Shown piece by piece: positions 43,849 through 55,939 of a stretch of 64,000 nt of DNA; positions within the stretch are counted from its first letter, which is position 1; every line of letters starts with the position of its first letter. Origin of the DNA: Labia minor (Eukaryota > Arthropoda > Insecta > Dermaptera > Spongiphoridae); contig OY720350.1 of the NCBI GenBank assembly GCA_963082975.1, positions 23,655,875-23,719,874 on the forward strand. Direction: 5' to 3'. The translations under genes were made by a program, and so were the position numbers. The notes beneath the pieces are model-generated. The model was not told the DNA's origin and did no database searches. It saw only the letters and a list, made by a program, of their open reading frames with translations.

Positions 43849-44388
43849 AATAAGTTGACCTGTGGCCAGGTCCGAACCGACCGACGGTTTGAAGTAAATT
43901 AATTTCCAGCTACAGAAACAAATTCAAATAATTTTAATATATCTATTAATGTAATAAAAAACAGATATGGATACATAAATAATAAATATAAACATTTTTA
44001 ATTTTATTTTATTTATAATATATATGCAAGACCAGGCTGTGACGTCATGAATGGCTGGATGACGTCATATAATTTTAAATCAAGAAAAAACTAATAAATA
44101 TGATTTTCCCGAGGATAAAACCAATACAAAGTGCATGATTCGTGGTGATATATAAAAAAATCTCATGTGAAATTTTGTGTGAAAATAACCCTTCCCTTCC
44201 TATTGTTGGTCGCTAATACTACCACTTCCGGTTTCCGGATTTGCACCAAAAGTTGATCAATTCATCCCACTGATGCATTAAGTAAATATACCAAATTTCA
44301 TCAAAATCCGTTGAGCCGTTCAGGCTGTACACATCTATACGGACGGACGGTCGGTCAGACATCATGCTAAAAATATCGTCGGTCGGTA
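43849..44388 (-). repeat. HINE-B copy B5 with 5' deletion
   Basis: 3' tip AATAAGTTGACCTGTGGCC with the hairpin at the left. The 5' end ATCGTCGGTCGGTA is at the right, but the first 5' block is deleted: ATGCTAAAAAT joins directly to ATCGTCGG. It includes GGACGGACGGTCGGTC in place of the usual repeat. Confidence 0.8.
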
Positions 44389-46420
44389 AATACCTATAAA
44401 GAAATTTTAATTGAAATTTTCAGTATTGATTTGAAACTTTTGATAACGCACATAACACATACAAATATTTTCTCTAAAATGATTATTGCCCATGTCTTAA
44501 AGATTTATAAAAAACAAACGTTGATTTTTTTTTTTATTTTATGGATGAAAGTGAAATTTTACAATCCAAATGTATTCAGAGACTACTTATTCAGTTTAAA
44601 ATGATATCAAAACACTTGAAATCGTTAAAATAATATTATTAAAGTATATTATTATTAAAGATTATTAAACAAACTGAAATAACAACGGAAAGTAAATTTC
44701 AGCAATTAAATAAATATTTTTGTCTCATCTAATAAATTTGGATATTATTTTTAACAGATGTAATTGATTTAAGAAATATATTATTAAACAATATAATAAT
44801 TTTTTTTAGAAAATTTATTCAACTTTCATATCACTCAAAAAAATAATCAGTAATTTTTATTATAATTGAGAATAACTGGACTTTAAATTTTAAAAAGAAA
44901 AATTATTATAATTATTTTTATTTTAAAAAGTAATTTCGAAGAAGAGAGATAAAGGAGACAAAATGGATAAATATTGTCTTCTATTACTTTTGAGTATGTA
45001 AGTTGGAATACCTACACTTAAAAATTGGATGAATTTATTGCATCTTAATTTTAATTAAGAGAGAGAAACATAATAAGACCAAATGAAACACAACTTTTTT
45101 ATAGAATGCAAACATGTCTTATTCTCATCTAAATTATATTCCTAGAGTTAAAATATAATTAGGAATTGATAATAATAAAAATATATTCTTATATATTATA
45201 ATATATTATAATAAATTGATCGTACTATGAAAGAGCAGAGGCTGTCAAGTCTAACCAGGGTAAAGGATTTGCATGATCAGTACAACGAATCTCCTTAACC
45301 TCTAGCATTATTTTCTTGGTTAGAGGCTGGTACATTTTATTTTAAGTTACTTCCCAATTTTGATAGGTTGGATGGACTTTTTTCTCATAGACTCCAGGTA
45401 GAAAGAAACTCGATATTGAGACTCAAGCTCTCAAGCATGTTTCCCCTCAGACTACCAGAAGAATTTAAACTATATTAATAAATTTAATAATATATATAGA
45501 ATTATTTTAAAATACAAAAGTAAGATTAATTAATTAATTCTAACTTCTATAATAATTTTTCAGAGGAGGGTGGCTAAATAAAAAGCCCATTGAAGAGGGA
45601 ATATTTACCTTTTTTAAAGATCTTTATAATTAAAATTGTCAAAGTTAAAAAATCATAAAATAACATTGGAATTTTCTTATCATTAACTCTCTTTGGTGAA
45701 TGTAGTGAAATTACAAAGTCTCCCACTGGGGGGGTTTTCCATTACGATCTCAAATTCAAAATTATCAGAAAATATACCAAAAAATTATTTTTAATTCAAA
45801 ATTAAAAAAACTATTAACAAAGTTCTAAAAAATATATTTCGTTAATTTAAATGAAAATATCTATTAAATCTGTGTTCATTTAAAAATATATAACCATACA
45901 AAATATACGATTAAATTCATAAATAAATGTAATTTATCTAATGTATATAAAAAAAAATTATTCACAAATTTTGATAATTATTATAGAATATTTAATAAAC
46001 AATAGTTGGATGGTAAAATTTAATATTAAATTAATAGTAACAAAGTTTCTATGATGAGCTTTTGAATGATTAGAGATGAAGTTGAATGCTTGATGGTTAT
46101 CTAGAATAGAAAAAGAAATTGTTAAGGAGTGGTTCAGACAGGCTCTTTCTAACCCTTGGATTGGTTTGATTTAAAAATAACGAAACCCAATTATGAATGG
46201 TTTGAGATACATTTAACCTTTTTGTTTGTTATCATTAGAAAACATGAGGATTGAAGGAATTAGGAAAAAATATTTTAATTAATTGATTAATGATTTAATT
46301 AATATCGAGAAAAGATCTTATAAGTGATGATATGCAGATATACAAAAATAAAATTATTACTAATATAATAATAATTTTGATTGTGATTCTAATTTGAGAA
46401 AGAAATGACTTGATTTAGAT
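44389..46420. other. AT-rich DNA, little recognised
   Basis: 45225-45470 and 46050-46210 are less AT-rich. The former contains TTGCATGATCAGTACAACGA and a short imperfect inverted pair around CCTCTAGC/GTTAGAGGC. No gene or named repeat identified. Confidence 0.4.
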
Positions 46421-46741
46421 ATAAGCTGGAGTGTCTCCACTCGACTATCTCGCAAATTTGAATTGTGGATTAAATAACATATATTATATTTAAATTAATT
46501 ATATTATAGATTAAAATTAATAAATAATATTTATTAAACCAGCACATGTTTGGCTCTTTGTTGATGGCACCACGTCACGTGTTGGCGCGTGATTTGTAGT
46601 GTTAAAAAATTAATTCTGATTCTTTTAACAATTCAATCAAGCTGAAATTCTATATATAGCAGTTTTATACAATTTTTAATCATGTCAAAACCTATCAAAC
46701 ATATACCTTTATTTTTACGGTCACTTTAGAGGAAAAAAAAT
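46421..46741 (-). repeat. HINE-A copy A12, 3' half
   Basis: From ATAAGCTGGAGTGTCTCCAC to CGGTCACTTTAGAGGAAAA, where it stops. Following sequence (46735-46830) matches 14337-14440 instead. Confidence 0.8.
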
Positions 46742-46830
46742 TAAAAAGAAGAGGAAAAAGATAACCCCTTATTTATTCTTAAAAGAAAATCTATTTTAAA
46801 CTATTTTCTTTATTTTAAAGTTAAAAAAAA
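46735..46830 (+). repeat. Unnamed repeat shared with 14337-14440
   Basis: AAATTAAAAAGAAGAGG, then TTATTCTTAAAAGAAAATC and ATTTTAAAGTTAAAAAAA, in the same order in both places. Confidence 0.6.
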
Positions 46831-46921
46831 TTTCTACTAATGCTTTCTAATACTATTTAAGTGGTTGAAATCTTAAATTTCAGCTTTTCTATGGATTTTA
46901 AAATTTTAATATAATGTAAAA

Positions 46922-47573
46922 AATCTGGAGTGTCTGCATTCGACTATGTCGCAAATTTGAATTGGATTAATTAACATATATTATATATTTAAATTAAATT
47001 TAATTAATTATTAATTATTAATTAAAATTAATAAATAATATTTATTAAATCAGTGCGTATTTGGCTCTTTGTTAATGTACCGCGTCACGTGCTGGCGCGT
47101 GATTTGCAGTAAACGTGTTAAAAAATTAATTCCGGTACTTTCATCGATTTAATCAAGCTGAAATTTTATATATAGTAGTTTTATACAATTTTTAGTCCTG
47201 TGGAAAAACTATCTAACATATATCTTTATTTTTACGGTCAGTTTAAAGGAAAAAAAAATGAAAACGTGAGAGGTAATGGTCCTCTTCCGAATGAGCTACA
47301 ATTCTCAAAAATTGATGTAAAACTACGAATTTTGAATAATGCCCGTGTATCAAATTTCATGATTCTAGCTCAAACCGTTTTTTCGTAATTTTGTCTATAT
47401 AATTACATACATACATACACACACACACATGCACACGCACACACGCACGCACGCACACAGACAGACATTTTGTTCAACATTAGTGAAAATGATTCAGGAA
47501 CCTTAAAAACGTATAAAAACATGAAAATCTCGAAAATTTTCGTGATCGCAATACTATCTCTGGCGAGTTAGTA
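46922..47573 (-). repeat. HINE-A copy A13
   Basis: Complete but diverged: CTGGAGTGTCTGCATTCGAC (left), an (AC)/(GCAC) tract at 47405-47460, and the right motif GCGAGTTAGT. Like A5 it has GTCTGCATTCGACT and CGTGTTAAAAAATTAATTCC, so A5 and A13 form a subgroup. Confidence 0.8.
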
Positions 47574-48264
47574 AAAAAACAAGTACTTTTCGATTAATGT
47601 AAAATGTAAATATTTCATGTAAACACCTGAAGATGAAATTTATATAAAAGACTTGATTAATAAAAATAAAAAAAAAATACAAATCTATCAATCATTAGTA
47701 AGAGTTGATTTTCAATAAATATAAATTTGATTTTAAACTTTATTTAATTCATTTAAAAAATTGATTACTATTTATAATTTTTTATAAATTTAAAAATTCA
47801 TTTTTTGTTAATTATTATTTTAATAAAATGCAATTATTTTTAAAATACATGTATAAATAATTATTTTTTATTATTGTAAATCTTAACTCACAGCCAATTG
47901 GTATGATTGCAGTATATATGAGGGAATTTTTTAAAAATAATTCATGGTGATATATTTCACATTATTAATCAGATGGGAGATCCATTTTTTGATTTATTTA
48001 ACCAATCATATTTTTTTAATATTTGAATCAACAAGTCAATCATATCATCGGGATATTTGGCCTTTATTTACATATAGATAGATATTTATTATACATATAT
48101 ATATAAATATTTTTTTTTTTAATTTCAAGTAGTTATAATATAATTTATTGCATAATAATAATAATTCGTAAGGTATTTCTGTCTGTCCTTATGTGACATC
48201 ATCAATCTGTGTGACTGTTGAAATATTTAAATTAAAATATATTTTATTTATTATTATTATTATA
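47574..48264. other. AT-rich DNA, nothing recognised
   Basis: No gene or named repeat seen. Confidence 0.5.
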
Positions 48265-48970
48265 CTAGTTGAAACCGTTGCAAACGGTGTTTGCAAATTC
48301 GGTTTAAAAAAAATTTATCGTGGTTTGCAGCAATATTAATTAAATAGTTATTTGAAAACATTATTTTTCGTATACCCAATGATCATATTTTTAGTAATCT
48401 GCCTTGAGCGGAGTTTCCTTTAATTTTTGTTGTTGGGAGTTTTGGTCGTGGATATTAAAAAATTAAAACATCTGGGAATGCGCAAGCTTGCATTGCCAAA
48501 ACGAACTTAAGTTCGGATTAATTTAAGTCATAAATAAGTCAAGATTAAATATAAATATTATTGAATAAAATTTTGTGTTCTTCGTATGCATTTACCTCCA
48601 TATTGGTCGGGGTTTGTATTACGGGTCTTATATATTCCTTCAAACTTGAAGAATCGGGGTTTTAATTTTATTCGTTGTCATAGCAACGGCCAAAAATTTC
48701 AACTTTGGACGCCATTTTGACCATGTTCCCGAGGGGGTATCAAAAAATGAAAGGCACTTTACATACTACTTTTCGATGCTCTTTCTGAATCTGAAGTCAG
48801 AATTTCAAAATTTTGAGTTTGATGTCGGACAGAACGACAGACTGAACGATTTTATAAACTCACTTAAGTTCGTTGAAAACGATCTCTTTTGTCAATAAGT
48901 TCATGTTTAATATTGACATTTGTTGGTTATGCTAATCTCTGGCTGTTGCCTGTGTAGGTATATATATAAA
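48265..48970 (-). mobile_element. Helitron 3' end (type H3)
   Basis: On the minus strand the element ends with the hairpin ACCGTTTGCAACGGT (48274-48288), then TTCAA and CTAG (48265-48268), followed by T. These are canonical Helitron 3' features. The body to about 48960 is less AT-rich, with a CGAACTTAAGTTCG palindrome near 48503 and GGACAGAACGACAGACTGAA. No Rep/helicase. The right (5') limit is not certain. Confidence 0.6.
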
Positions 48971-49192
48971 TATATAATTTAAATATTTAAATAAAAATCA
49001 TATGATATAATATTTAATTAAATATTTTATTATAATAATTATATTTAGTTATATATTATTTTTTTTATAACAAATAAAACTTATATAATATAATAATATA
49101 ATAGTTTATATTAATACATAATATTGAAAAATAAAAATTATCGATAAATATATTAATTCAATATACAAATTCAAACACCAAGAAGAAATTGG

Positions 49193-49210
49193 ATTAAAAG
49201 AATGAAATAT
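49193..49210. repeat. Target site duplication, left copy (RTE)
   Basis: ATTAAAAGAATGAAATAT, identical to 52622-52639. Confidence 0.9.
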
Positions 49211-49339
49211 TTATTTATTTATTTATTTAGCCTTTAATGGTACAGAATATTTACAAAAAAATAGGTAACTTTTAAGTGTACAAAAGAAGATATTTACAAT
49301 TGTTTTTTTTTTTTTTTTTTTTTTTTATAATTATTTCAC

Positions 49340-49647
49340 TAAGTACCAGGCCCGTTTGGGCATAGGCCTCTCCCAAATATAAGTACTTATATAACCTGGC
49401 CCTTTCGGGCATAGACCCCCTCCAGTCTTTTCCATTCATTCTTTTGTCTAGCAACTCAGCACCAGTCCCTTCCAGCCACCATTGTTATGTCGTCTTCCCA
49501 TCTTTTCTTCTGTCTTCCTTTTCTTCTTTTTTGGTCTATGGGGCACCACTCCGTCACTGTCTTGGTCCATCTTCCAGCCTCCACTCTTGTTATGTGTCCG
49601 GCCCATCTCCACTTTAGGGTTCTAATGGTTACGCCGATATTGCTCAC
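49340..49647 (-). pseudogene. RTE C-terminal domain, frame-shifted
   Basis: Two short frames (49647-49456 and 49454-49272) continue the RT. They read MSNIGVTIRTLKWRWAGHIT and GRQKKRWEDDITMVAGRDWC, then after a frameshift NGKDWRGSMPERARLY and LYLGEAYAQTGL. This W..LGEAY ending is characteristic of insect RTE elements. Confidence 0.8.
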
Positions 49648-49657
49648 CCCGGCCTTC

Positions 49658-51541
49658 TTATAGAACCCTTATCCTATCGGACCTCTTTATACTCATTATT
49701 GCTCTCAACATGGACCTTTGTGTTACTTCCAATTTATGTCCTAATTTTTTTGTCAGGGCCCATGTTTGGGAGCCATAAATTAGTGTTGGTATTATGCATT
49801 TTTTGAACACTTTTATTTTAGATGTTATTTCTATTTCTTTATTTTTTAAAATGAATTTTAGCGCCCAAAATGTTTTCCATCCTAAGGCAATTCTCCTATT
49901 TATTTCTTCCGATGTTCTATCGCTGAAGCTCACAGTCTGTCCCAGATAGACGGTCTCCTCCTTCCAGGGCATTGAGGATTTCTCTTGCCCAACTGTATCA
50001 TCCAGGGAATTTGTCAATATTACGTTTTTCTGGGGGTTTATTTTAAGCCCCACTGTTAGGCTTATATCTTCTAGTTCTCGTATCATTAGCAATATCTGGC
50101 TCCTGGAAGCTCCGATTAGTACGATATCATCAGCAAATCTCAAATTACTAAGGTAAACACCGTTCATTTTAATGCCCATTCTCTCCCAATTCAATCGTTT
50201 AAACATTTCTTCTAGTACACAGTTGAATAATAGGGGTGAGAGCGGGTCCCCCTGTCTCACCCCCCTCCTCACAGGAAAGAACGGCCCGGGCTCATCCAAG
50301 GAAACACGAGTTCGACAATCGGTGTATAGGTTTCTAATGATATTTATATATGTTAATTCGACACCTTGTGAGTTTAATGCCTCAAAGATGGAGTCTTGGT
50401 AAACCGAATCAAAAGCCTTTGTGTAATCTATAAAGGCCAAGAAGACATCAAACCCATACTCATTGGCCTTTTCAATCAGTTGATTGATCACATGGAGATG
50501 GTCGCAAGTCGAGTAACCAGCTCTGAATCCCGCCTGTTCTATGCCTTGATTAAAATTAATTGTTTTTATTATTCTACTCTGTATGATCTTCATAAAAATT
50601 TTTCCCAGATTAGATGAAATAGTTAGAGGTCTAAAGTTGTTAATATCTCGAGAATTTCCTTTTTTAAACATTAACAAAATATTGGCTTCTTGCCATTGCT
50701 GTGGTATATTTCCTGTCTTTAATATATTATTGTATAGTAATGTTAATGGTTTTTTGATTATGTCTATTGTATATTTTAATATGTCGTTTGTAATCCCATC
50801 GATACCCGGAGTCTTTCCTGTTTTCAACTTTTTGATGATATTTTCTATTTCTACTTGTAGAATTTCGGGGATGTTCTCTTCGTATTTGTATGATTTACAA
50901 TCTATTTTTGTATTTCCCTGGTATAAATTTTTATAAAATTCCGTTGCAATTTTGATGATGTCTTGCCGATTGGTTTGCGACTTGTTAACGCTATCTAGCA
51001 GGGATAGTATCTTTTTTCTTCCGGTTGAGATTTCTGCTTTTATTCTTTTTATAGAAGTATGTGGCTCGATTAGATTATTTATAATAGCATCGTTATATGT
51101 TTTTATATCTTTTTTAATATTATATTTGACAGTTTTACATATTATATTATGTTCCAGTCGATCTTTTTTGGAATTTCTTTTAATTTTCAATTTATTTCTT
51201 AATTTAATGAGATTTTTTGTATTATCAGTGAGTTTTGAAATCTTTTCTATTTTGATATTAGCCTCTTTTTGTAATACCTTCAAACATGTCTCGATTTCAT
51301 TATATTGTATTTTTATTTTACTTCTATTGTTAAAGTTAGTATTTCTTATTATATTTTCGATTTCATCATATTTGCTTCTAGGTATTTTTTTGCATTCTAG
51401 CATATTAATGGTCTTCGGTTGGGGTCTTTTGGACAGTGCTTGGGTGTTTATTTCAGCTTTCAATAATCTATGATCCGAAAAGAATTCAAATTTATCACTT
51501 ACTTCGAATTTGTTTATTATATTTAGATTAGGTGTTAACAT
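49658..51541 (-). pseudogene. RTE reverse transcriptase, large intact segment of a broken ORF
   Basis: 627 codons open. Residues 243-249 TPGIDGI; 294-310 KGNSRDINNFRPLTISS; 370-378 FIDYTKAFD (first catalytic Asp 372); 425-440 RRGVRQGDPLSPLLFN; 469-472 FADD (catalytic Asp pair); 589-595 YGSQTWA. All RT motifs A-D look intact. The reading then shifts frame and continues as the RTE C-terminal domain: KWRWAGHITRVEAGRWTKTV, then KGRQKKRWEDDITMVAGRDW and LGEAYAQTG. The ATG at 51541 is not the true start: the protein continues N-terminally into the endonuclease, whose last motif NEIDFMLTP...SDHRLL spans the start of this frame. Confidence 0.9.
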
Positions 51542-51544
51542 AAA

Positions 51545-52560
51545 ATCGATCTCGTTTTTGGTGATGCCATTTGGAGCTATCCATGTCCATTTTTTACCTG
51601 CTCTTTTTTTATAAAAAGTGTTGATAATTTTAAGATTTTTCCCTAGGCAGAAGTGTATTAATCTTTCTCCCCTTTCATTGCGCTTCCCTTAACCATATGG
51701 CCCCATCACCATTTTTTCCTCGTCTAATCTGATTCCTATCTGGCTATTAAAATCACCCATGATTATTAATTTGTTCTTTTTATTTATAGGGTTGTCTTCG
51801 ATTACTTTTTCTAGCAATTTATAAAATTCATCGTTGGCATCTTCATCTGTTTCCATTGTTGGAGCATATACTTGTATTATTGTTATTATTTGGTCAGTTT
51901 TATTGGATATTTTTAATGACGTTATTCTATCTGAGTATCCTTTTATATTTATTATCTTATTTCTCCATTTTTTTTTGATCAGGAAACCGACTCCTCTTTG
52001 TCCTGGTGTTTGACCTATATAATAGAATATGAAATCACTTTTCCTTTCGATTAATTATTCTCCTTGCCTTCGTACTTCTGATATTCCTAATATGTCTATT
52101 TCTGTTTGTTCTAGAGCATATTCCAATTCTAGAAGCTTTTCTTCCCCTTTTAATGTTCTAACATTTATAGAGCCTATATTTAAATATCCTTGTTTTTTGT
52201 TTTTTTTAACGTATTTTCCTTATATTTATTTCTAGTTTTATCATCTTTTACTTTATTATTATTTGGTTGATTTATTTTAACTGTATTAATATTTTTTCCT
52301 TTTGATTTATTTATAGAAATTATTTTATTTAATTTTCTATTCTTAGAATTGTTTTTAATTTTGATATAATTAGAATTCAAATATTTCGTAATATTAGTAT
52401 TTTTATTTTGAGCATTTTTACTTATTTTATTTTTATATAATATAATATTGGAGAGTTTTATTTGTTTTGGGAGGTTTCGGTCTGAACCATCCTCAGTGAC
52501 AAACTTTTCTGGATGGTGGGTGGAGTCGATGGTCGGGGGCCCCCGGTCGTAATCCTAGCC
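51545..52560 (-). pseudogene. RTE apurinic endonuclease domain, broken
   Basis: Joined from several frames: a Lys/Asn-rich N-terminus (52380-52180), then NIGSINVRTLKGEEK, DILGISEVRRQGE, a stop, FIFYYIGQTPGQRGVGFLIK, YAPTMETDEDANDEFYKLLE and IMGDFNSQIG. These correspond to EN motifs N, E, Y and D/N. At least two frameshifts and one in-frame stop. Confidence 0.75.
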
Positions 52561-52621
52561 TATTTTATCAAAATTTAAATTTAAGTCTCCAAGAGATTCA
52601 CTTTTTTTAAAATAGTTTTTT

Positions 52622-52639
52622 ATTAAAAGAATGAAATAT
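52622..52639. repeat. Target site duplication, right copy (RTE)
   Basis: ATTAAAAGAATGAAATAT, identical to 49193-49210. Confidence 0.9.
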
Positions 52640-52655
52640 AGGCATATATAAATAT

Positions 52656-53290
52656 ACGCGGTCTTTCGGAAAGTATCGGGCCTACCTTTATATCTCCGCG
52701 CCATTGTGTTCGAGCGACCTTTGCGGGGCATGACAGCCAACAGTAAAGCCTCACAAACCTATCGTTTGCTTGCTGATATCTACCCGACGTATATTTCATT
52801 GACTTTCATTTGTCTTTGTTTACAAAGCTGTTTTTGAGTTCGGCGGATTTTGTGATTGTTAAAAATGACGTTTGCGTGAAGTAGTGAGAAGAAAACGCCC
52901 GCAATTTTGGTCAAGTGGTGACTGGCTTCTCCATCACGATAATGCGCCAGCCCATTCATCGAATCTTGTGCAGCACTTTCTGTGTAAATACAGTATCACA
53001 TTTCTTTGACAACCTCCGTACAGTCCCGACATAGCCCCTTGTGACTTTTGGCTGTTTCCAATCACAAAAAACCACTCAATGGACAGCGATTCGATGTACA
53101 AAATAATGCGACGAGCGTGCTCAAGACCAACCCTAAAAGCGAGTTCCAGGATTGTTTCGAGAAGTGGAAACACCGCTGTTATTCAATCAAGTGAGGATTA
53201 CTTCGAAGGATGTCACTCGCCCGATGATCCAGAATAACGCCAGCGCGGAAGATATAAAGGTAGACCCGATACTTTCTCGACAGATTCAAT
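52656..53290 (+). mobile_element. Mariner (D34D), internally deleted
   Basis: TIRs share AAAGTATCGGG, CTACCTTTATATCT and CCGCGC over about 36 bases at the two ends; exact tips are uncertain. The interior on + reads RPQFWSSGDWLLHHDNAPAH, SSNLVQHFLCKYSITFL, a stop, QPPYSPDIAPCDFWLFP and later a shifted SEDYFEGCH. HHDN and APCD carry the second and third catalytic Asp with 34 residues between, the mariner D34D signature. The first Asp and the DNA-binding N-terminus are deleted. It lies just outside the RTE duplication. Confidence 0.85.
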
Positions 53291-53892
53291 ACGAATTCTA
53301 GTATTCAATTAACATTTTTTTAAAAATTATAAAAATCAAATTACCATTTATAGAATAATTTTTTTTTTTTTGAAAGGACAGAGACGCCACCTAGTGTGTC
53401 TTTGGAGGCAACTTAAGTGGTTAAGGGATGATACATTAGGGCTTTTATATAATATAATTAATGAAAATTTCCATTCAATTTTAAATTTCAATATAATTTC
53501 CAATAAAGAGACCGATATTTCAAAGGTTCGTGTTCAAACAGCCAGAAATAATTTATACTACATATTTTCATGAATAAAGATTATTTTTAACTCTATAAAA
53601 TATATATTTTAATTTTATTATTTTTGGGATATAATTAAATCTGAAATATTTAATTAATCTTTAACAAAACGAGTATATTACTTAATTCTTAAAACAAATT
53701 AAAAATTCGAAGATAAACAGATTAGAGAAAATAAGAAATTGAACCAAGCTAATATTATTCATATAAATTTTAATTAAAATATTTAATAACTTATTTATTA
53801 GTTATAAATAAAATAATTCACATGCTATTCTTCAGAAATAGAAATTTTATTTATTTTCTCTAAGCTATTATATTTGAAATATTAAATAATAA

Positions 53893-53932
<40 letters not shown>

Positions 53933-55200
53933 ATTTTTTTTTCATTTTGTTTATTAAAAAAACAATTAACTTTTTTAACTATTAGATTTTATGGATATTC
54001 AATTAACAAAGTTGGTTGGTACTTTTTTTTATTTGTTCGTTTGGCCTCCTTTTTCTCTCTGAACAACAATATTTCTTTCAAAGACTTCCTCACTAAATTT
54101 CTTTAGTTTTATTGTTATTTATTCGTTACTATCGTGAAATTTAATTTTAAACTCTTTAACTTATGTGACTTTTTAAAAAATAATACATTATATCGCTTCT
54201 ATTTTAATGTTCTTCTTTTAGAGAAGGAATAAATGTTTTGTTTATATCTCATAAATCTATTGGATAATAACAACCAAAAATATTGTAATTATTCTAAATT
54301 TTGTTTTATCAATTGAAGAAGTTTTTTAAAAAAAAACAAAAAAAACAAAACAGGCATAGTATTTTAATAGTTTTAATATTATTAATAAATTTATTGACAA
54401 TTTACTTATCTTATTTTAGTTCTCAAAATTTAAATTTATCGATTATGCGTTTAATATTGTTTTGTTTGAACTTTGATTATTTAAGTTTTAAGGTGAAAGA
54501 AACAATTATTAAAATGAAAAATAAGTTGAATAAATATTTAAATTAAAAAAAAGTAAATAAAGGAAATTAACATTGAAAAATATGGGAAAAAATAAAGAAA
54601 TGTAATAGTTGTTATTAATTAGGATGATGAAGATCATATCGATATGATAGGTGTAATTGTAAATAATTTAACACTTGGAGATTTTTTAAGTATAAATTTA
54701 TTTTTAATTATAATATCAATAGCAAATAATATATATATATATATGTAAATGAATAACAAAAGGAACACAAAAAGTTTTGGATTTGTTAAATAATACAAAA
54801 TAAGCCACTCTGGGAGGATTGGTTTTAGAGAGAAATGTGAAATCGCAACTTAAAACCTATCAGTACAAAGATTTGATTACGTCTCCCTTCTCATGTCGTA
54901 GGCGGGGCCGCTCACACTCTTTTTGGGAATCCCTCCATGGTTTTGAGTTGCCCCCGTCAGAGCAGCACCTCCCAGGAGCTAAAACCACATGCAGAATTCT
55001 TCAAATTTAATAATAATAATTTATCCTAATTTTGCCCGTTACAGAAATGCGTGACCTGACTAAGTTAATTAATTATTTTATTATATTATATGATTCATCA
55101 ACATCCTAAATTAATAATATTTATTTAATATTGTAGGGTCGTTTCACAAATTAAAGATGTAGATTCGTTTTATGTAAAATTTATTAAAATGAACCAAAAT
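53291..55200. other. AT-rich DNA; a less AT-rich segment at 54780-55010
   Basis: Long A/T runs and a (TA)n tract (53897-53927). 54780-55010 stands out, with GTCGTAGGCGGGGCCGCTCA and CAGCACCTCCCAGGAGCTAA and a 63-codon frame, but I recognise no family. ACGCCACCTAGTGTG at 53384-53398 resembles the CTCF core on the minus strand. Nothing else identified. Confidence 0.4.
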
Positions 55201-55202
55201 AT

Positions 55203-55445
55203 CTAAATAATTAAATCACGAAGTATTATTGGATGTGTATCTTGAATCGATTGAATCTTTCTATGCTTATAAATTTTTTGGTCTTTGCCGATAAAACAAC
55301 TGATCCAGTTATTTTTGGACGTCTTAATTTGAAGTAAAAGTTTTTTTTGTCTAAAATTTTTTGCAATGATCGAAACAAATAATAATTCAAAGGCGCGAGA
55401 TCTGGGGAATATGGTATTGTGGTGGTGTATTCCATTCAAGCTGTA
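55203..55445 (-). pseudogene. Mariner transposase C-terminal relic
   Basis: Two overlapping minus frames. YTTTIPYSPDLAPLNYYLFR, SLQKILDKKNFYFKLRR and a later KTKKFISIERF match the mariner end PYSPDLAPSDYHLFRSLQNFL...K.FY..GI. The third catalytic Asp (APSD) is replaced by APLN, so it is dead. A different lineage from the 52656 copy. No TIRs confirmed. Confidence 0.75.
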
Positions 55446-55939
55446 AAAGCTTTTGGGGAGTAATCATGAAAATGTTTAAGAACCAAATCAGAAAAAATGT
55501 TCTCTTTTTTTTTTTTTTTTTTGGGGGGGGAGTGTAGTGTATATATGTGTCATGACTTTAAATTTTTTAATTTAGCCACAATGAACTCAAAAAGATCCAC
55601 ATGTAGTTCGCAAGTCACGGTTTGGCCACCGTTGTTATATTATATTAATTTTATTATAAATTATGAATTTATTTCTTAAATATTTAGTTTGATTTTTTAT
55701 TATATCATTTATAATTTATATGATTTCTTTTAATTTGAATTATTAATATAGATACCAAGGGGGCGGTGAGGGTCACAGGTATATGTGGGAAAAATTGTCT
55801 TACCTTTTGATACTAATTGTAAGTTCAGTAAATATTTTTATAATTTTAAACAATAATGTTTCTAATTTAAATATTTTTTTAATAAATTTTACGAAAATGG
55901 TAAAAACATGAATATATCTTTGTGTTTATAATTCATCCG
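55446..55939. other. Unassigned DNA with a T/G run
   Basis: T run and G run at 55505-55531. No gene recognised. Confidence 0.45.

Larger units (their letters stand above)
49211..52621 (-). mobile_element. RTE retrotransposon, near full length
   Basis: A minus-strand element of 3.41 kb between perfect 18-base duplications. The order is a short 5' leader, an endonuclease region (about 52560-51545, frameshifted), reverse transcriptase (51541-49658), a C-terminal domain (49647-49340) and a 3' untranslated region with an internal A run. It ends in TAAATAAATAAATAAATAA, the short-repeat tail typical of RTE. The endonuclease frames read NIGSINVRTLKGEEKLLELE, LGISEVRRQGE, PGQRGVGFLI, IIQVYAPT and MGDFNSQIG, the APE motifs. 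Several frameshifts and one stop (after RRQGE) make it inactive, but the RT is open for 627 codons, so the insertion is young. Confidence 0.9.

Noticed and set aside
50172-51473. Several + strand frames up to 173 codons
   Set aside because: Antisense shadows of the RTE reverse transcriptase on the minus strand.
54301-54546. 81-codon frame rich in Lys/Leu/Ile
   Set aside because: Low-complexity AT-rich sequence, no ATG context or family support.
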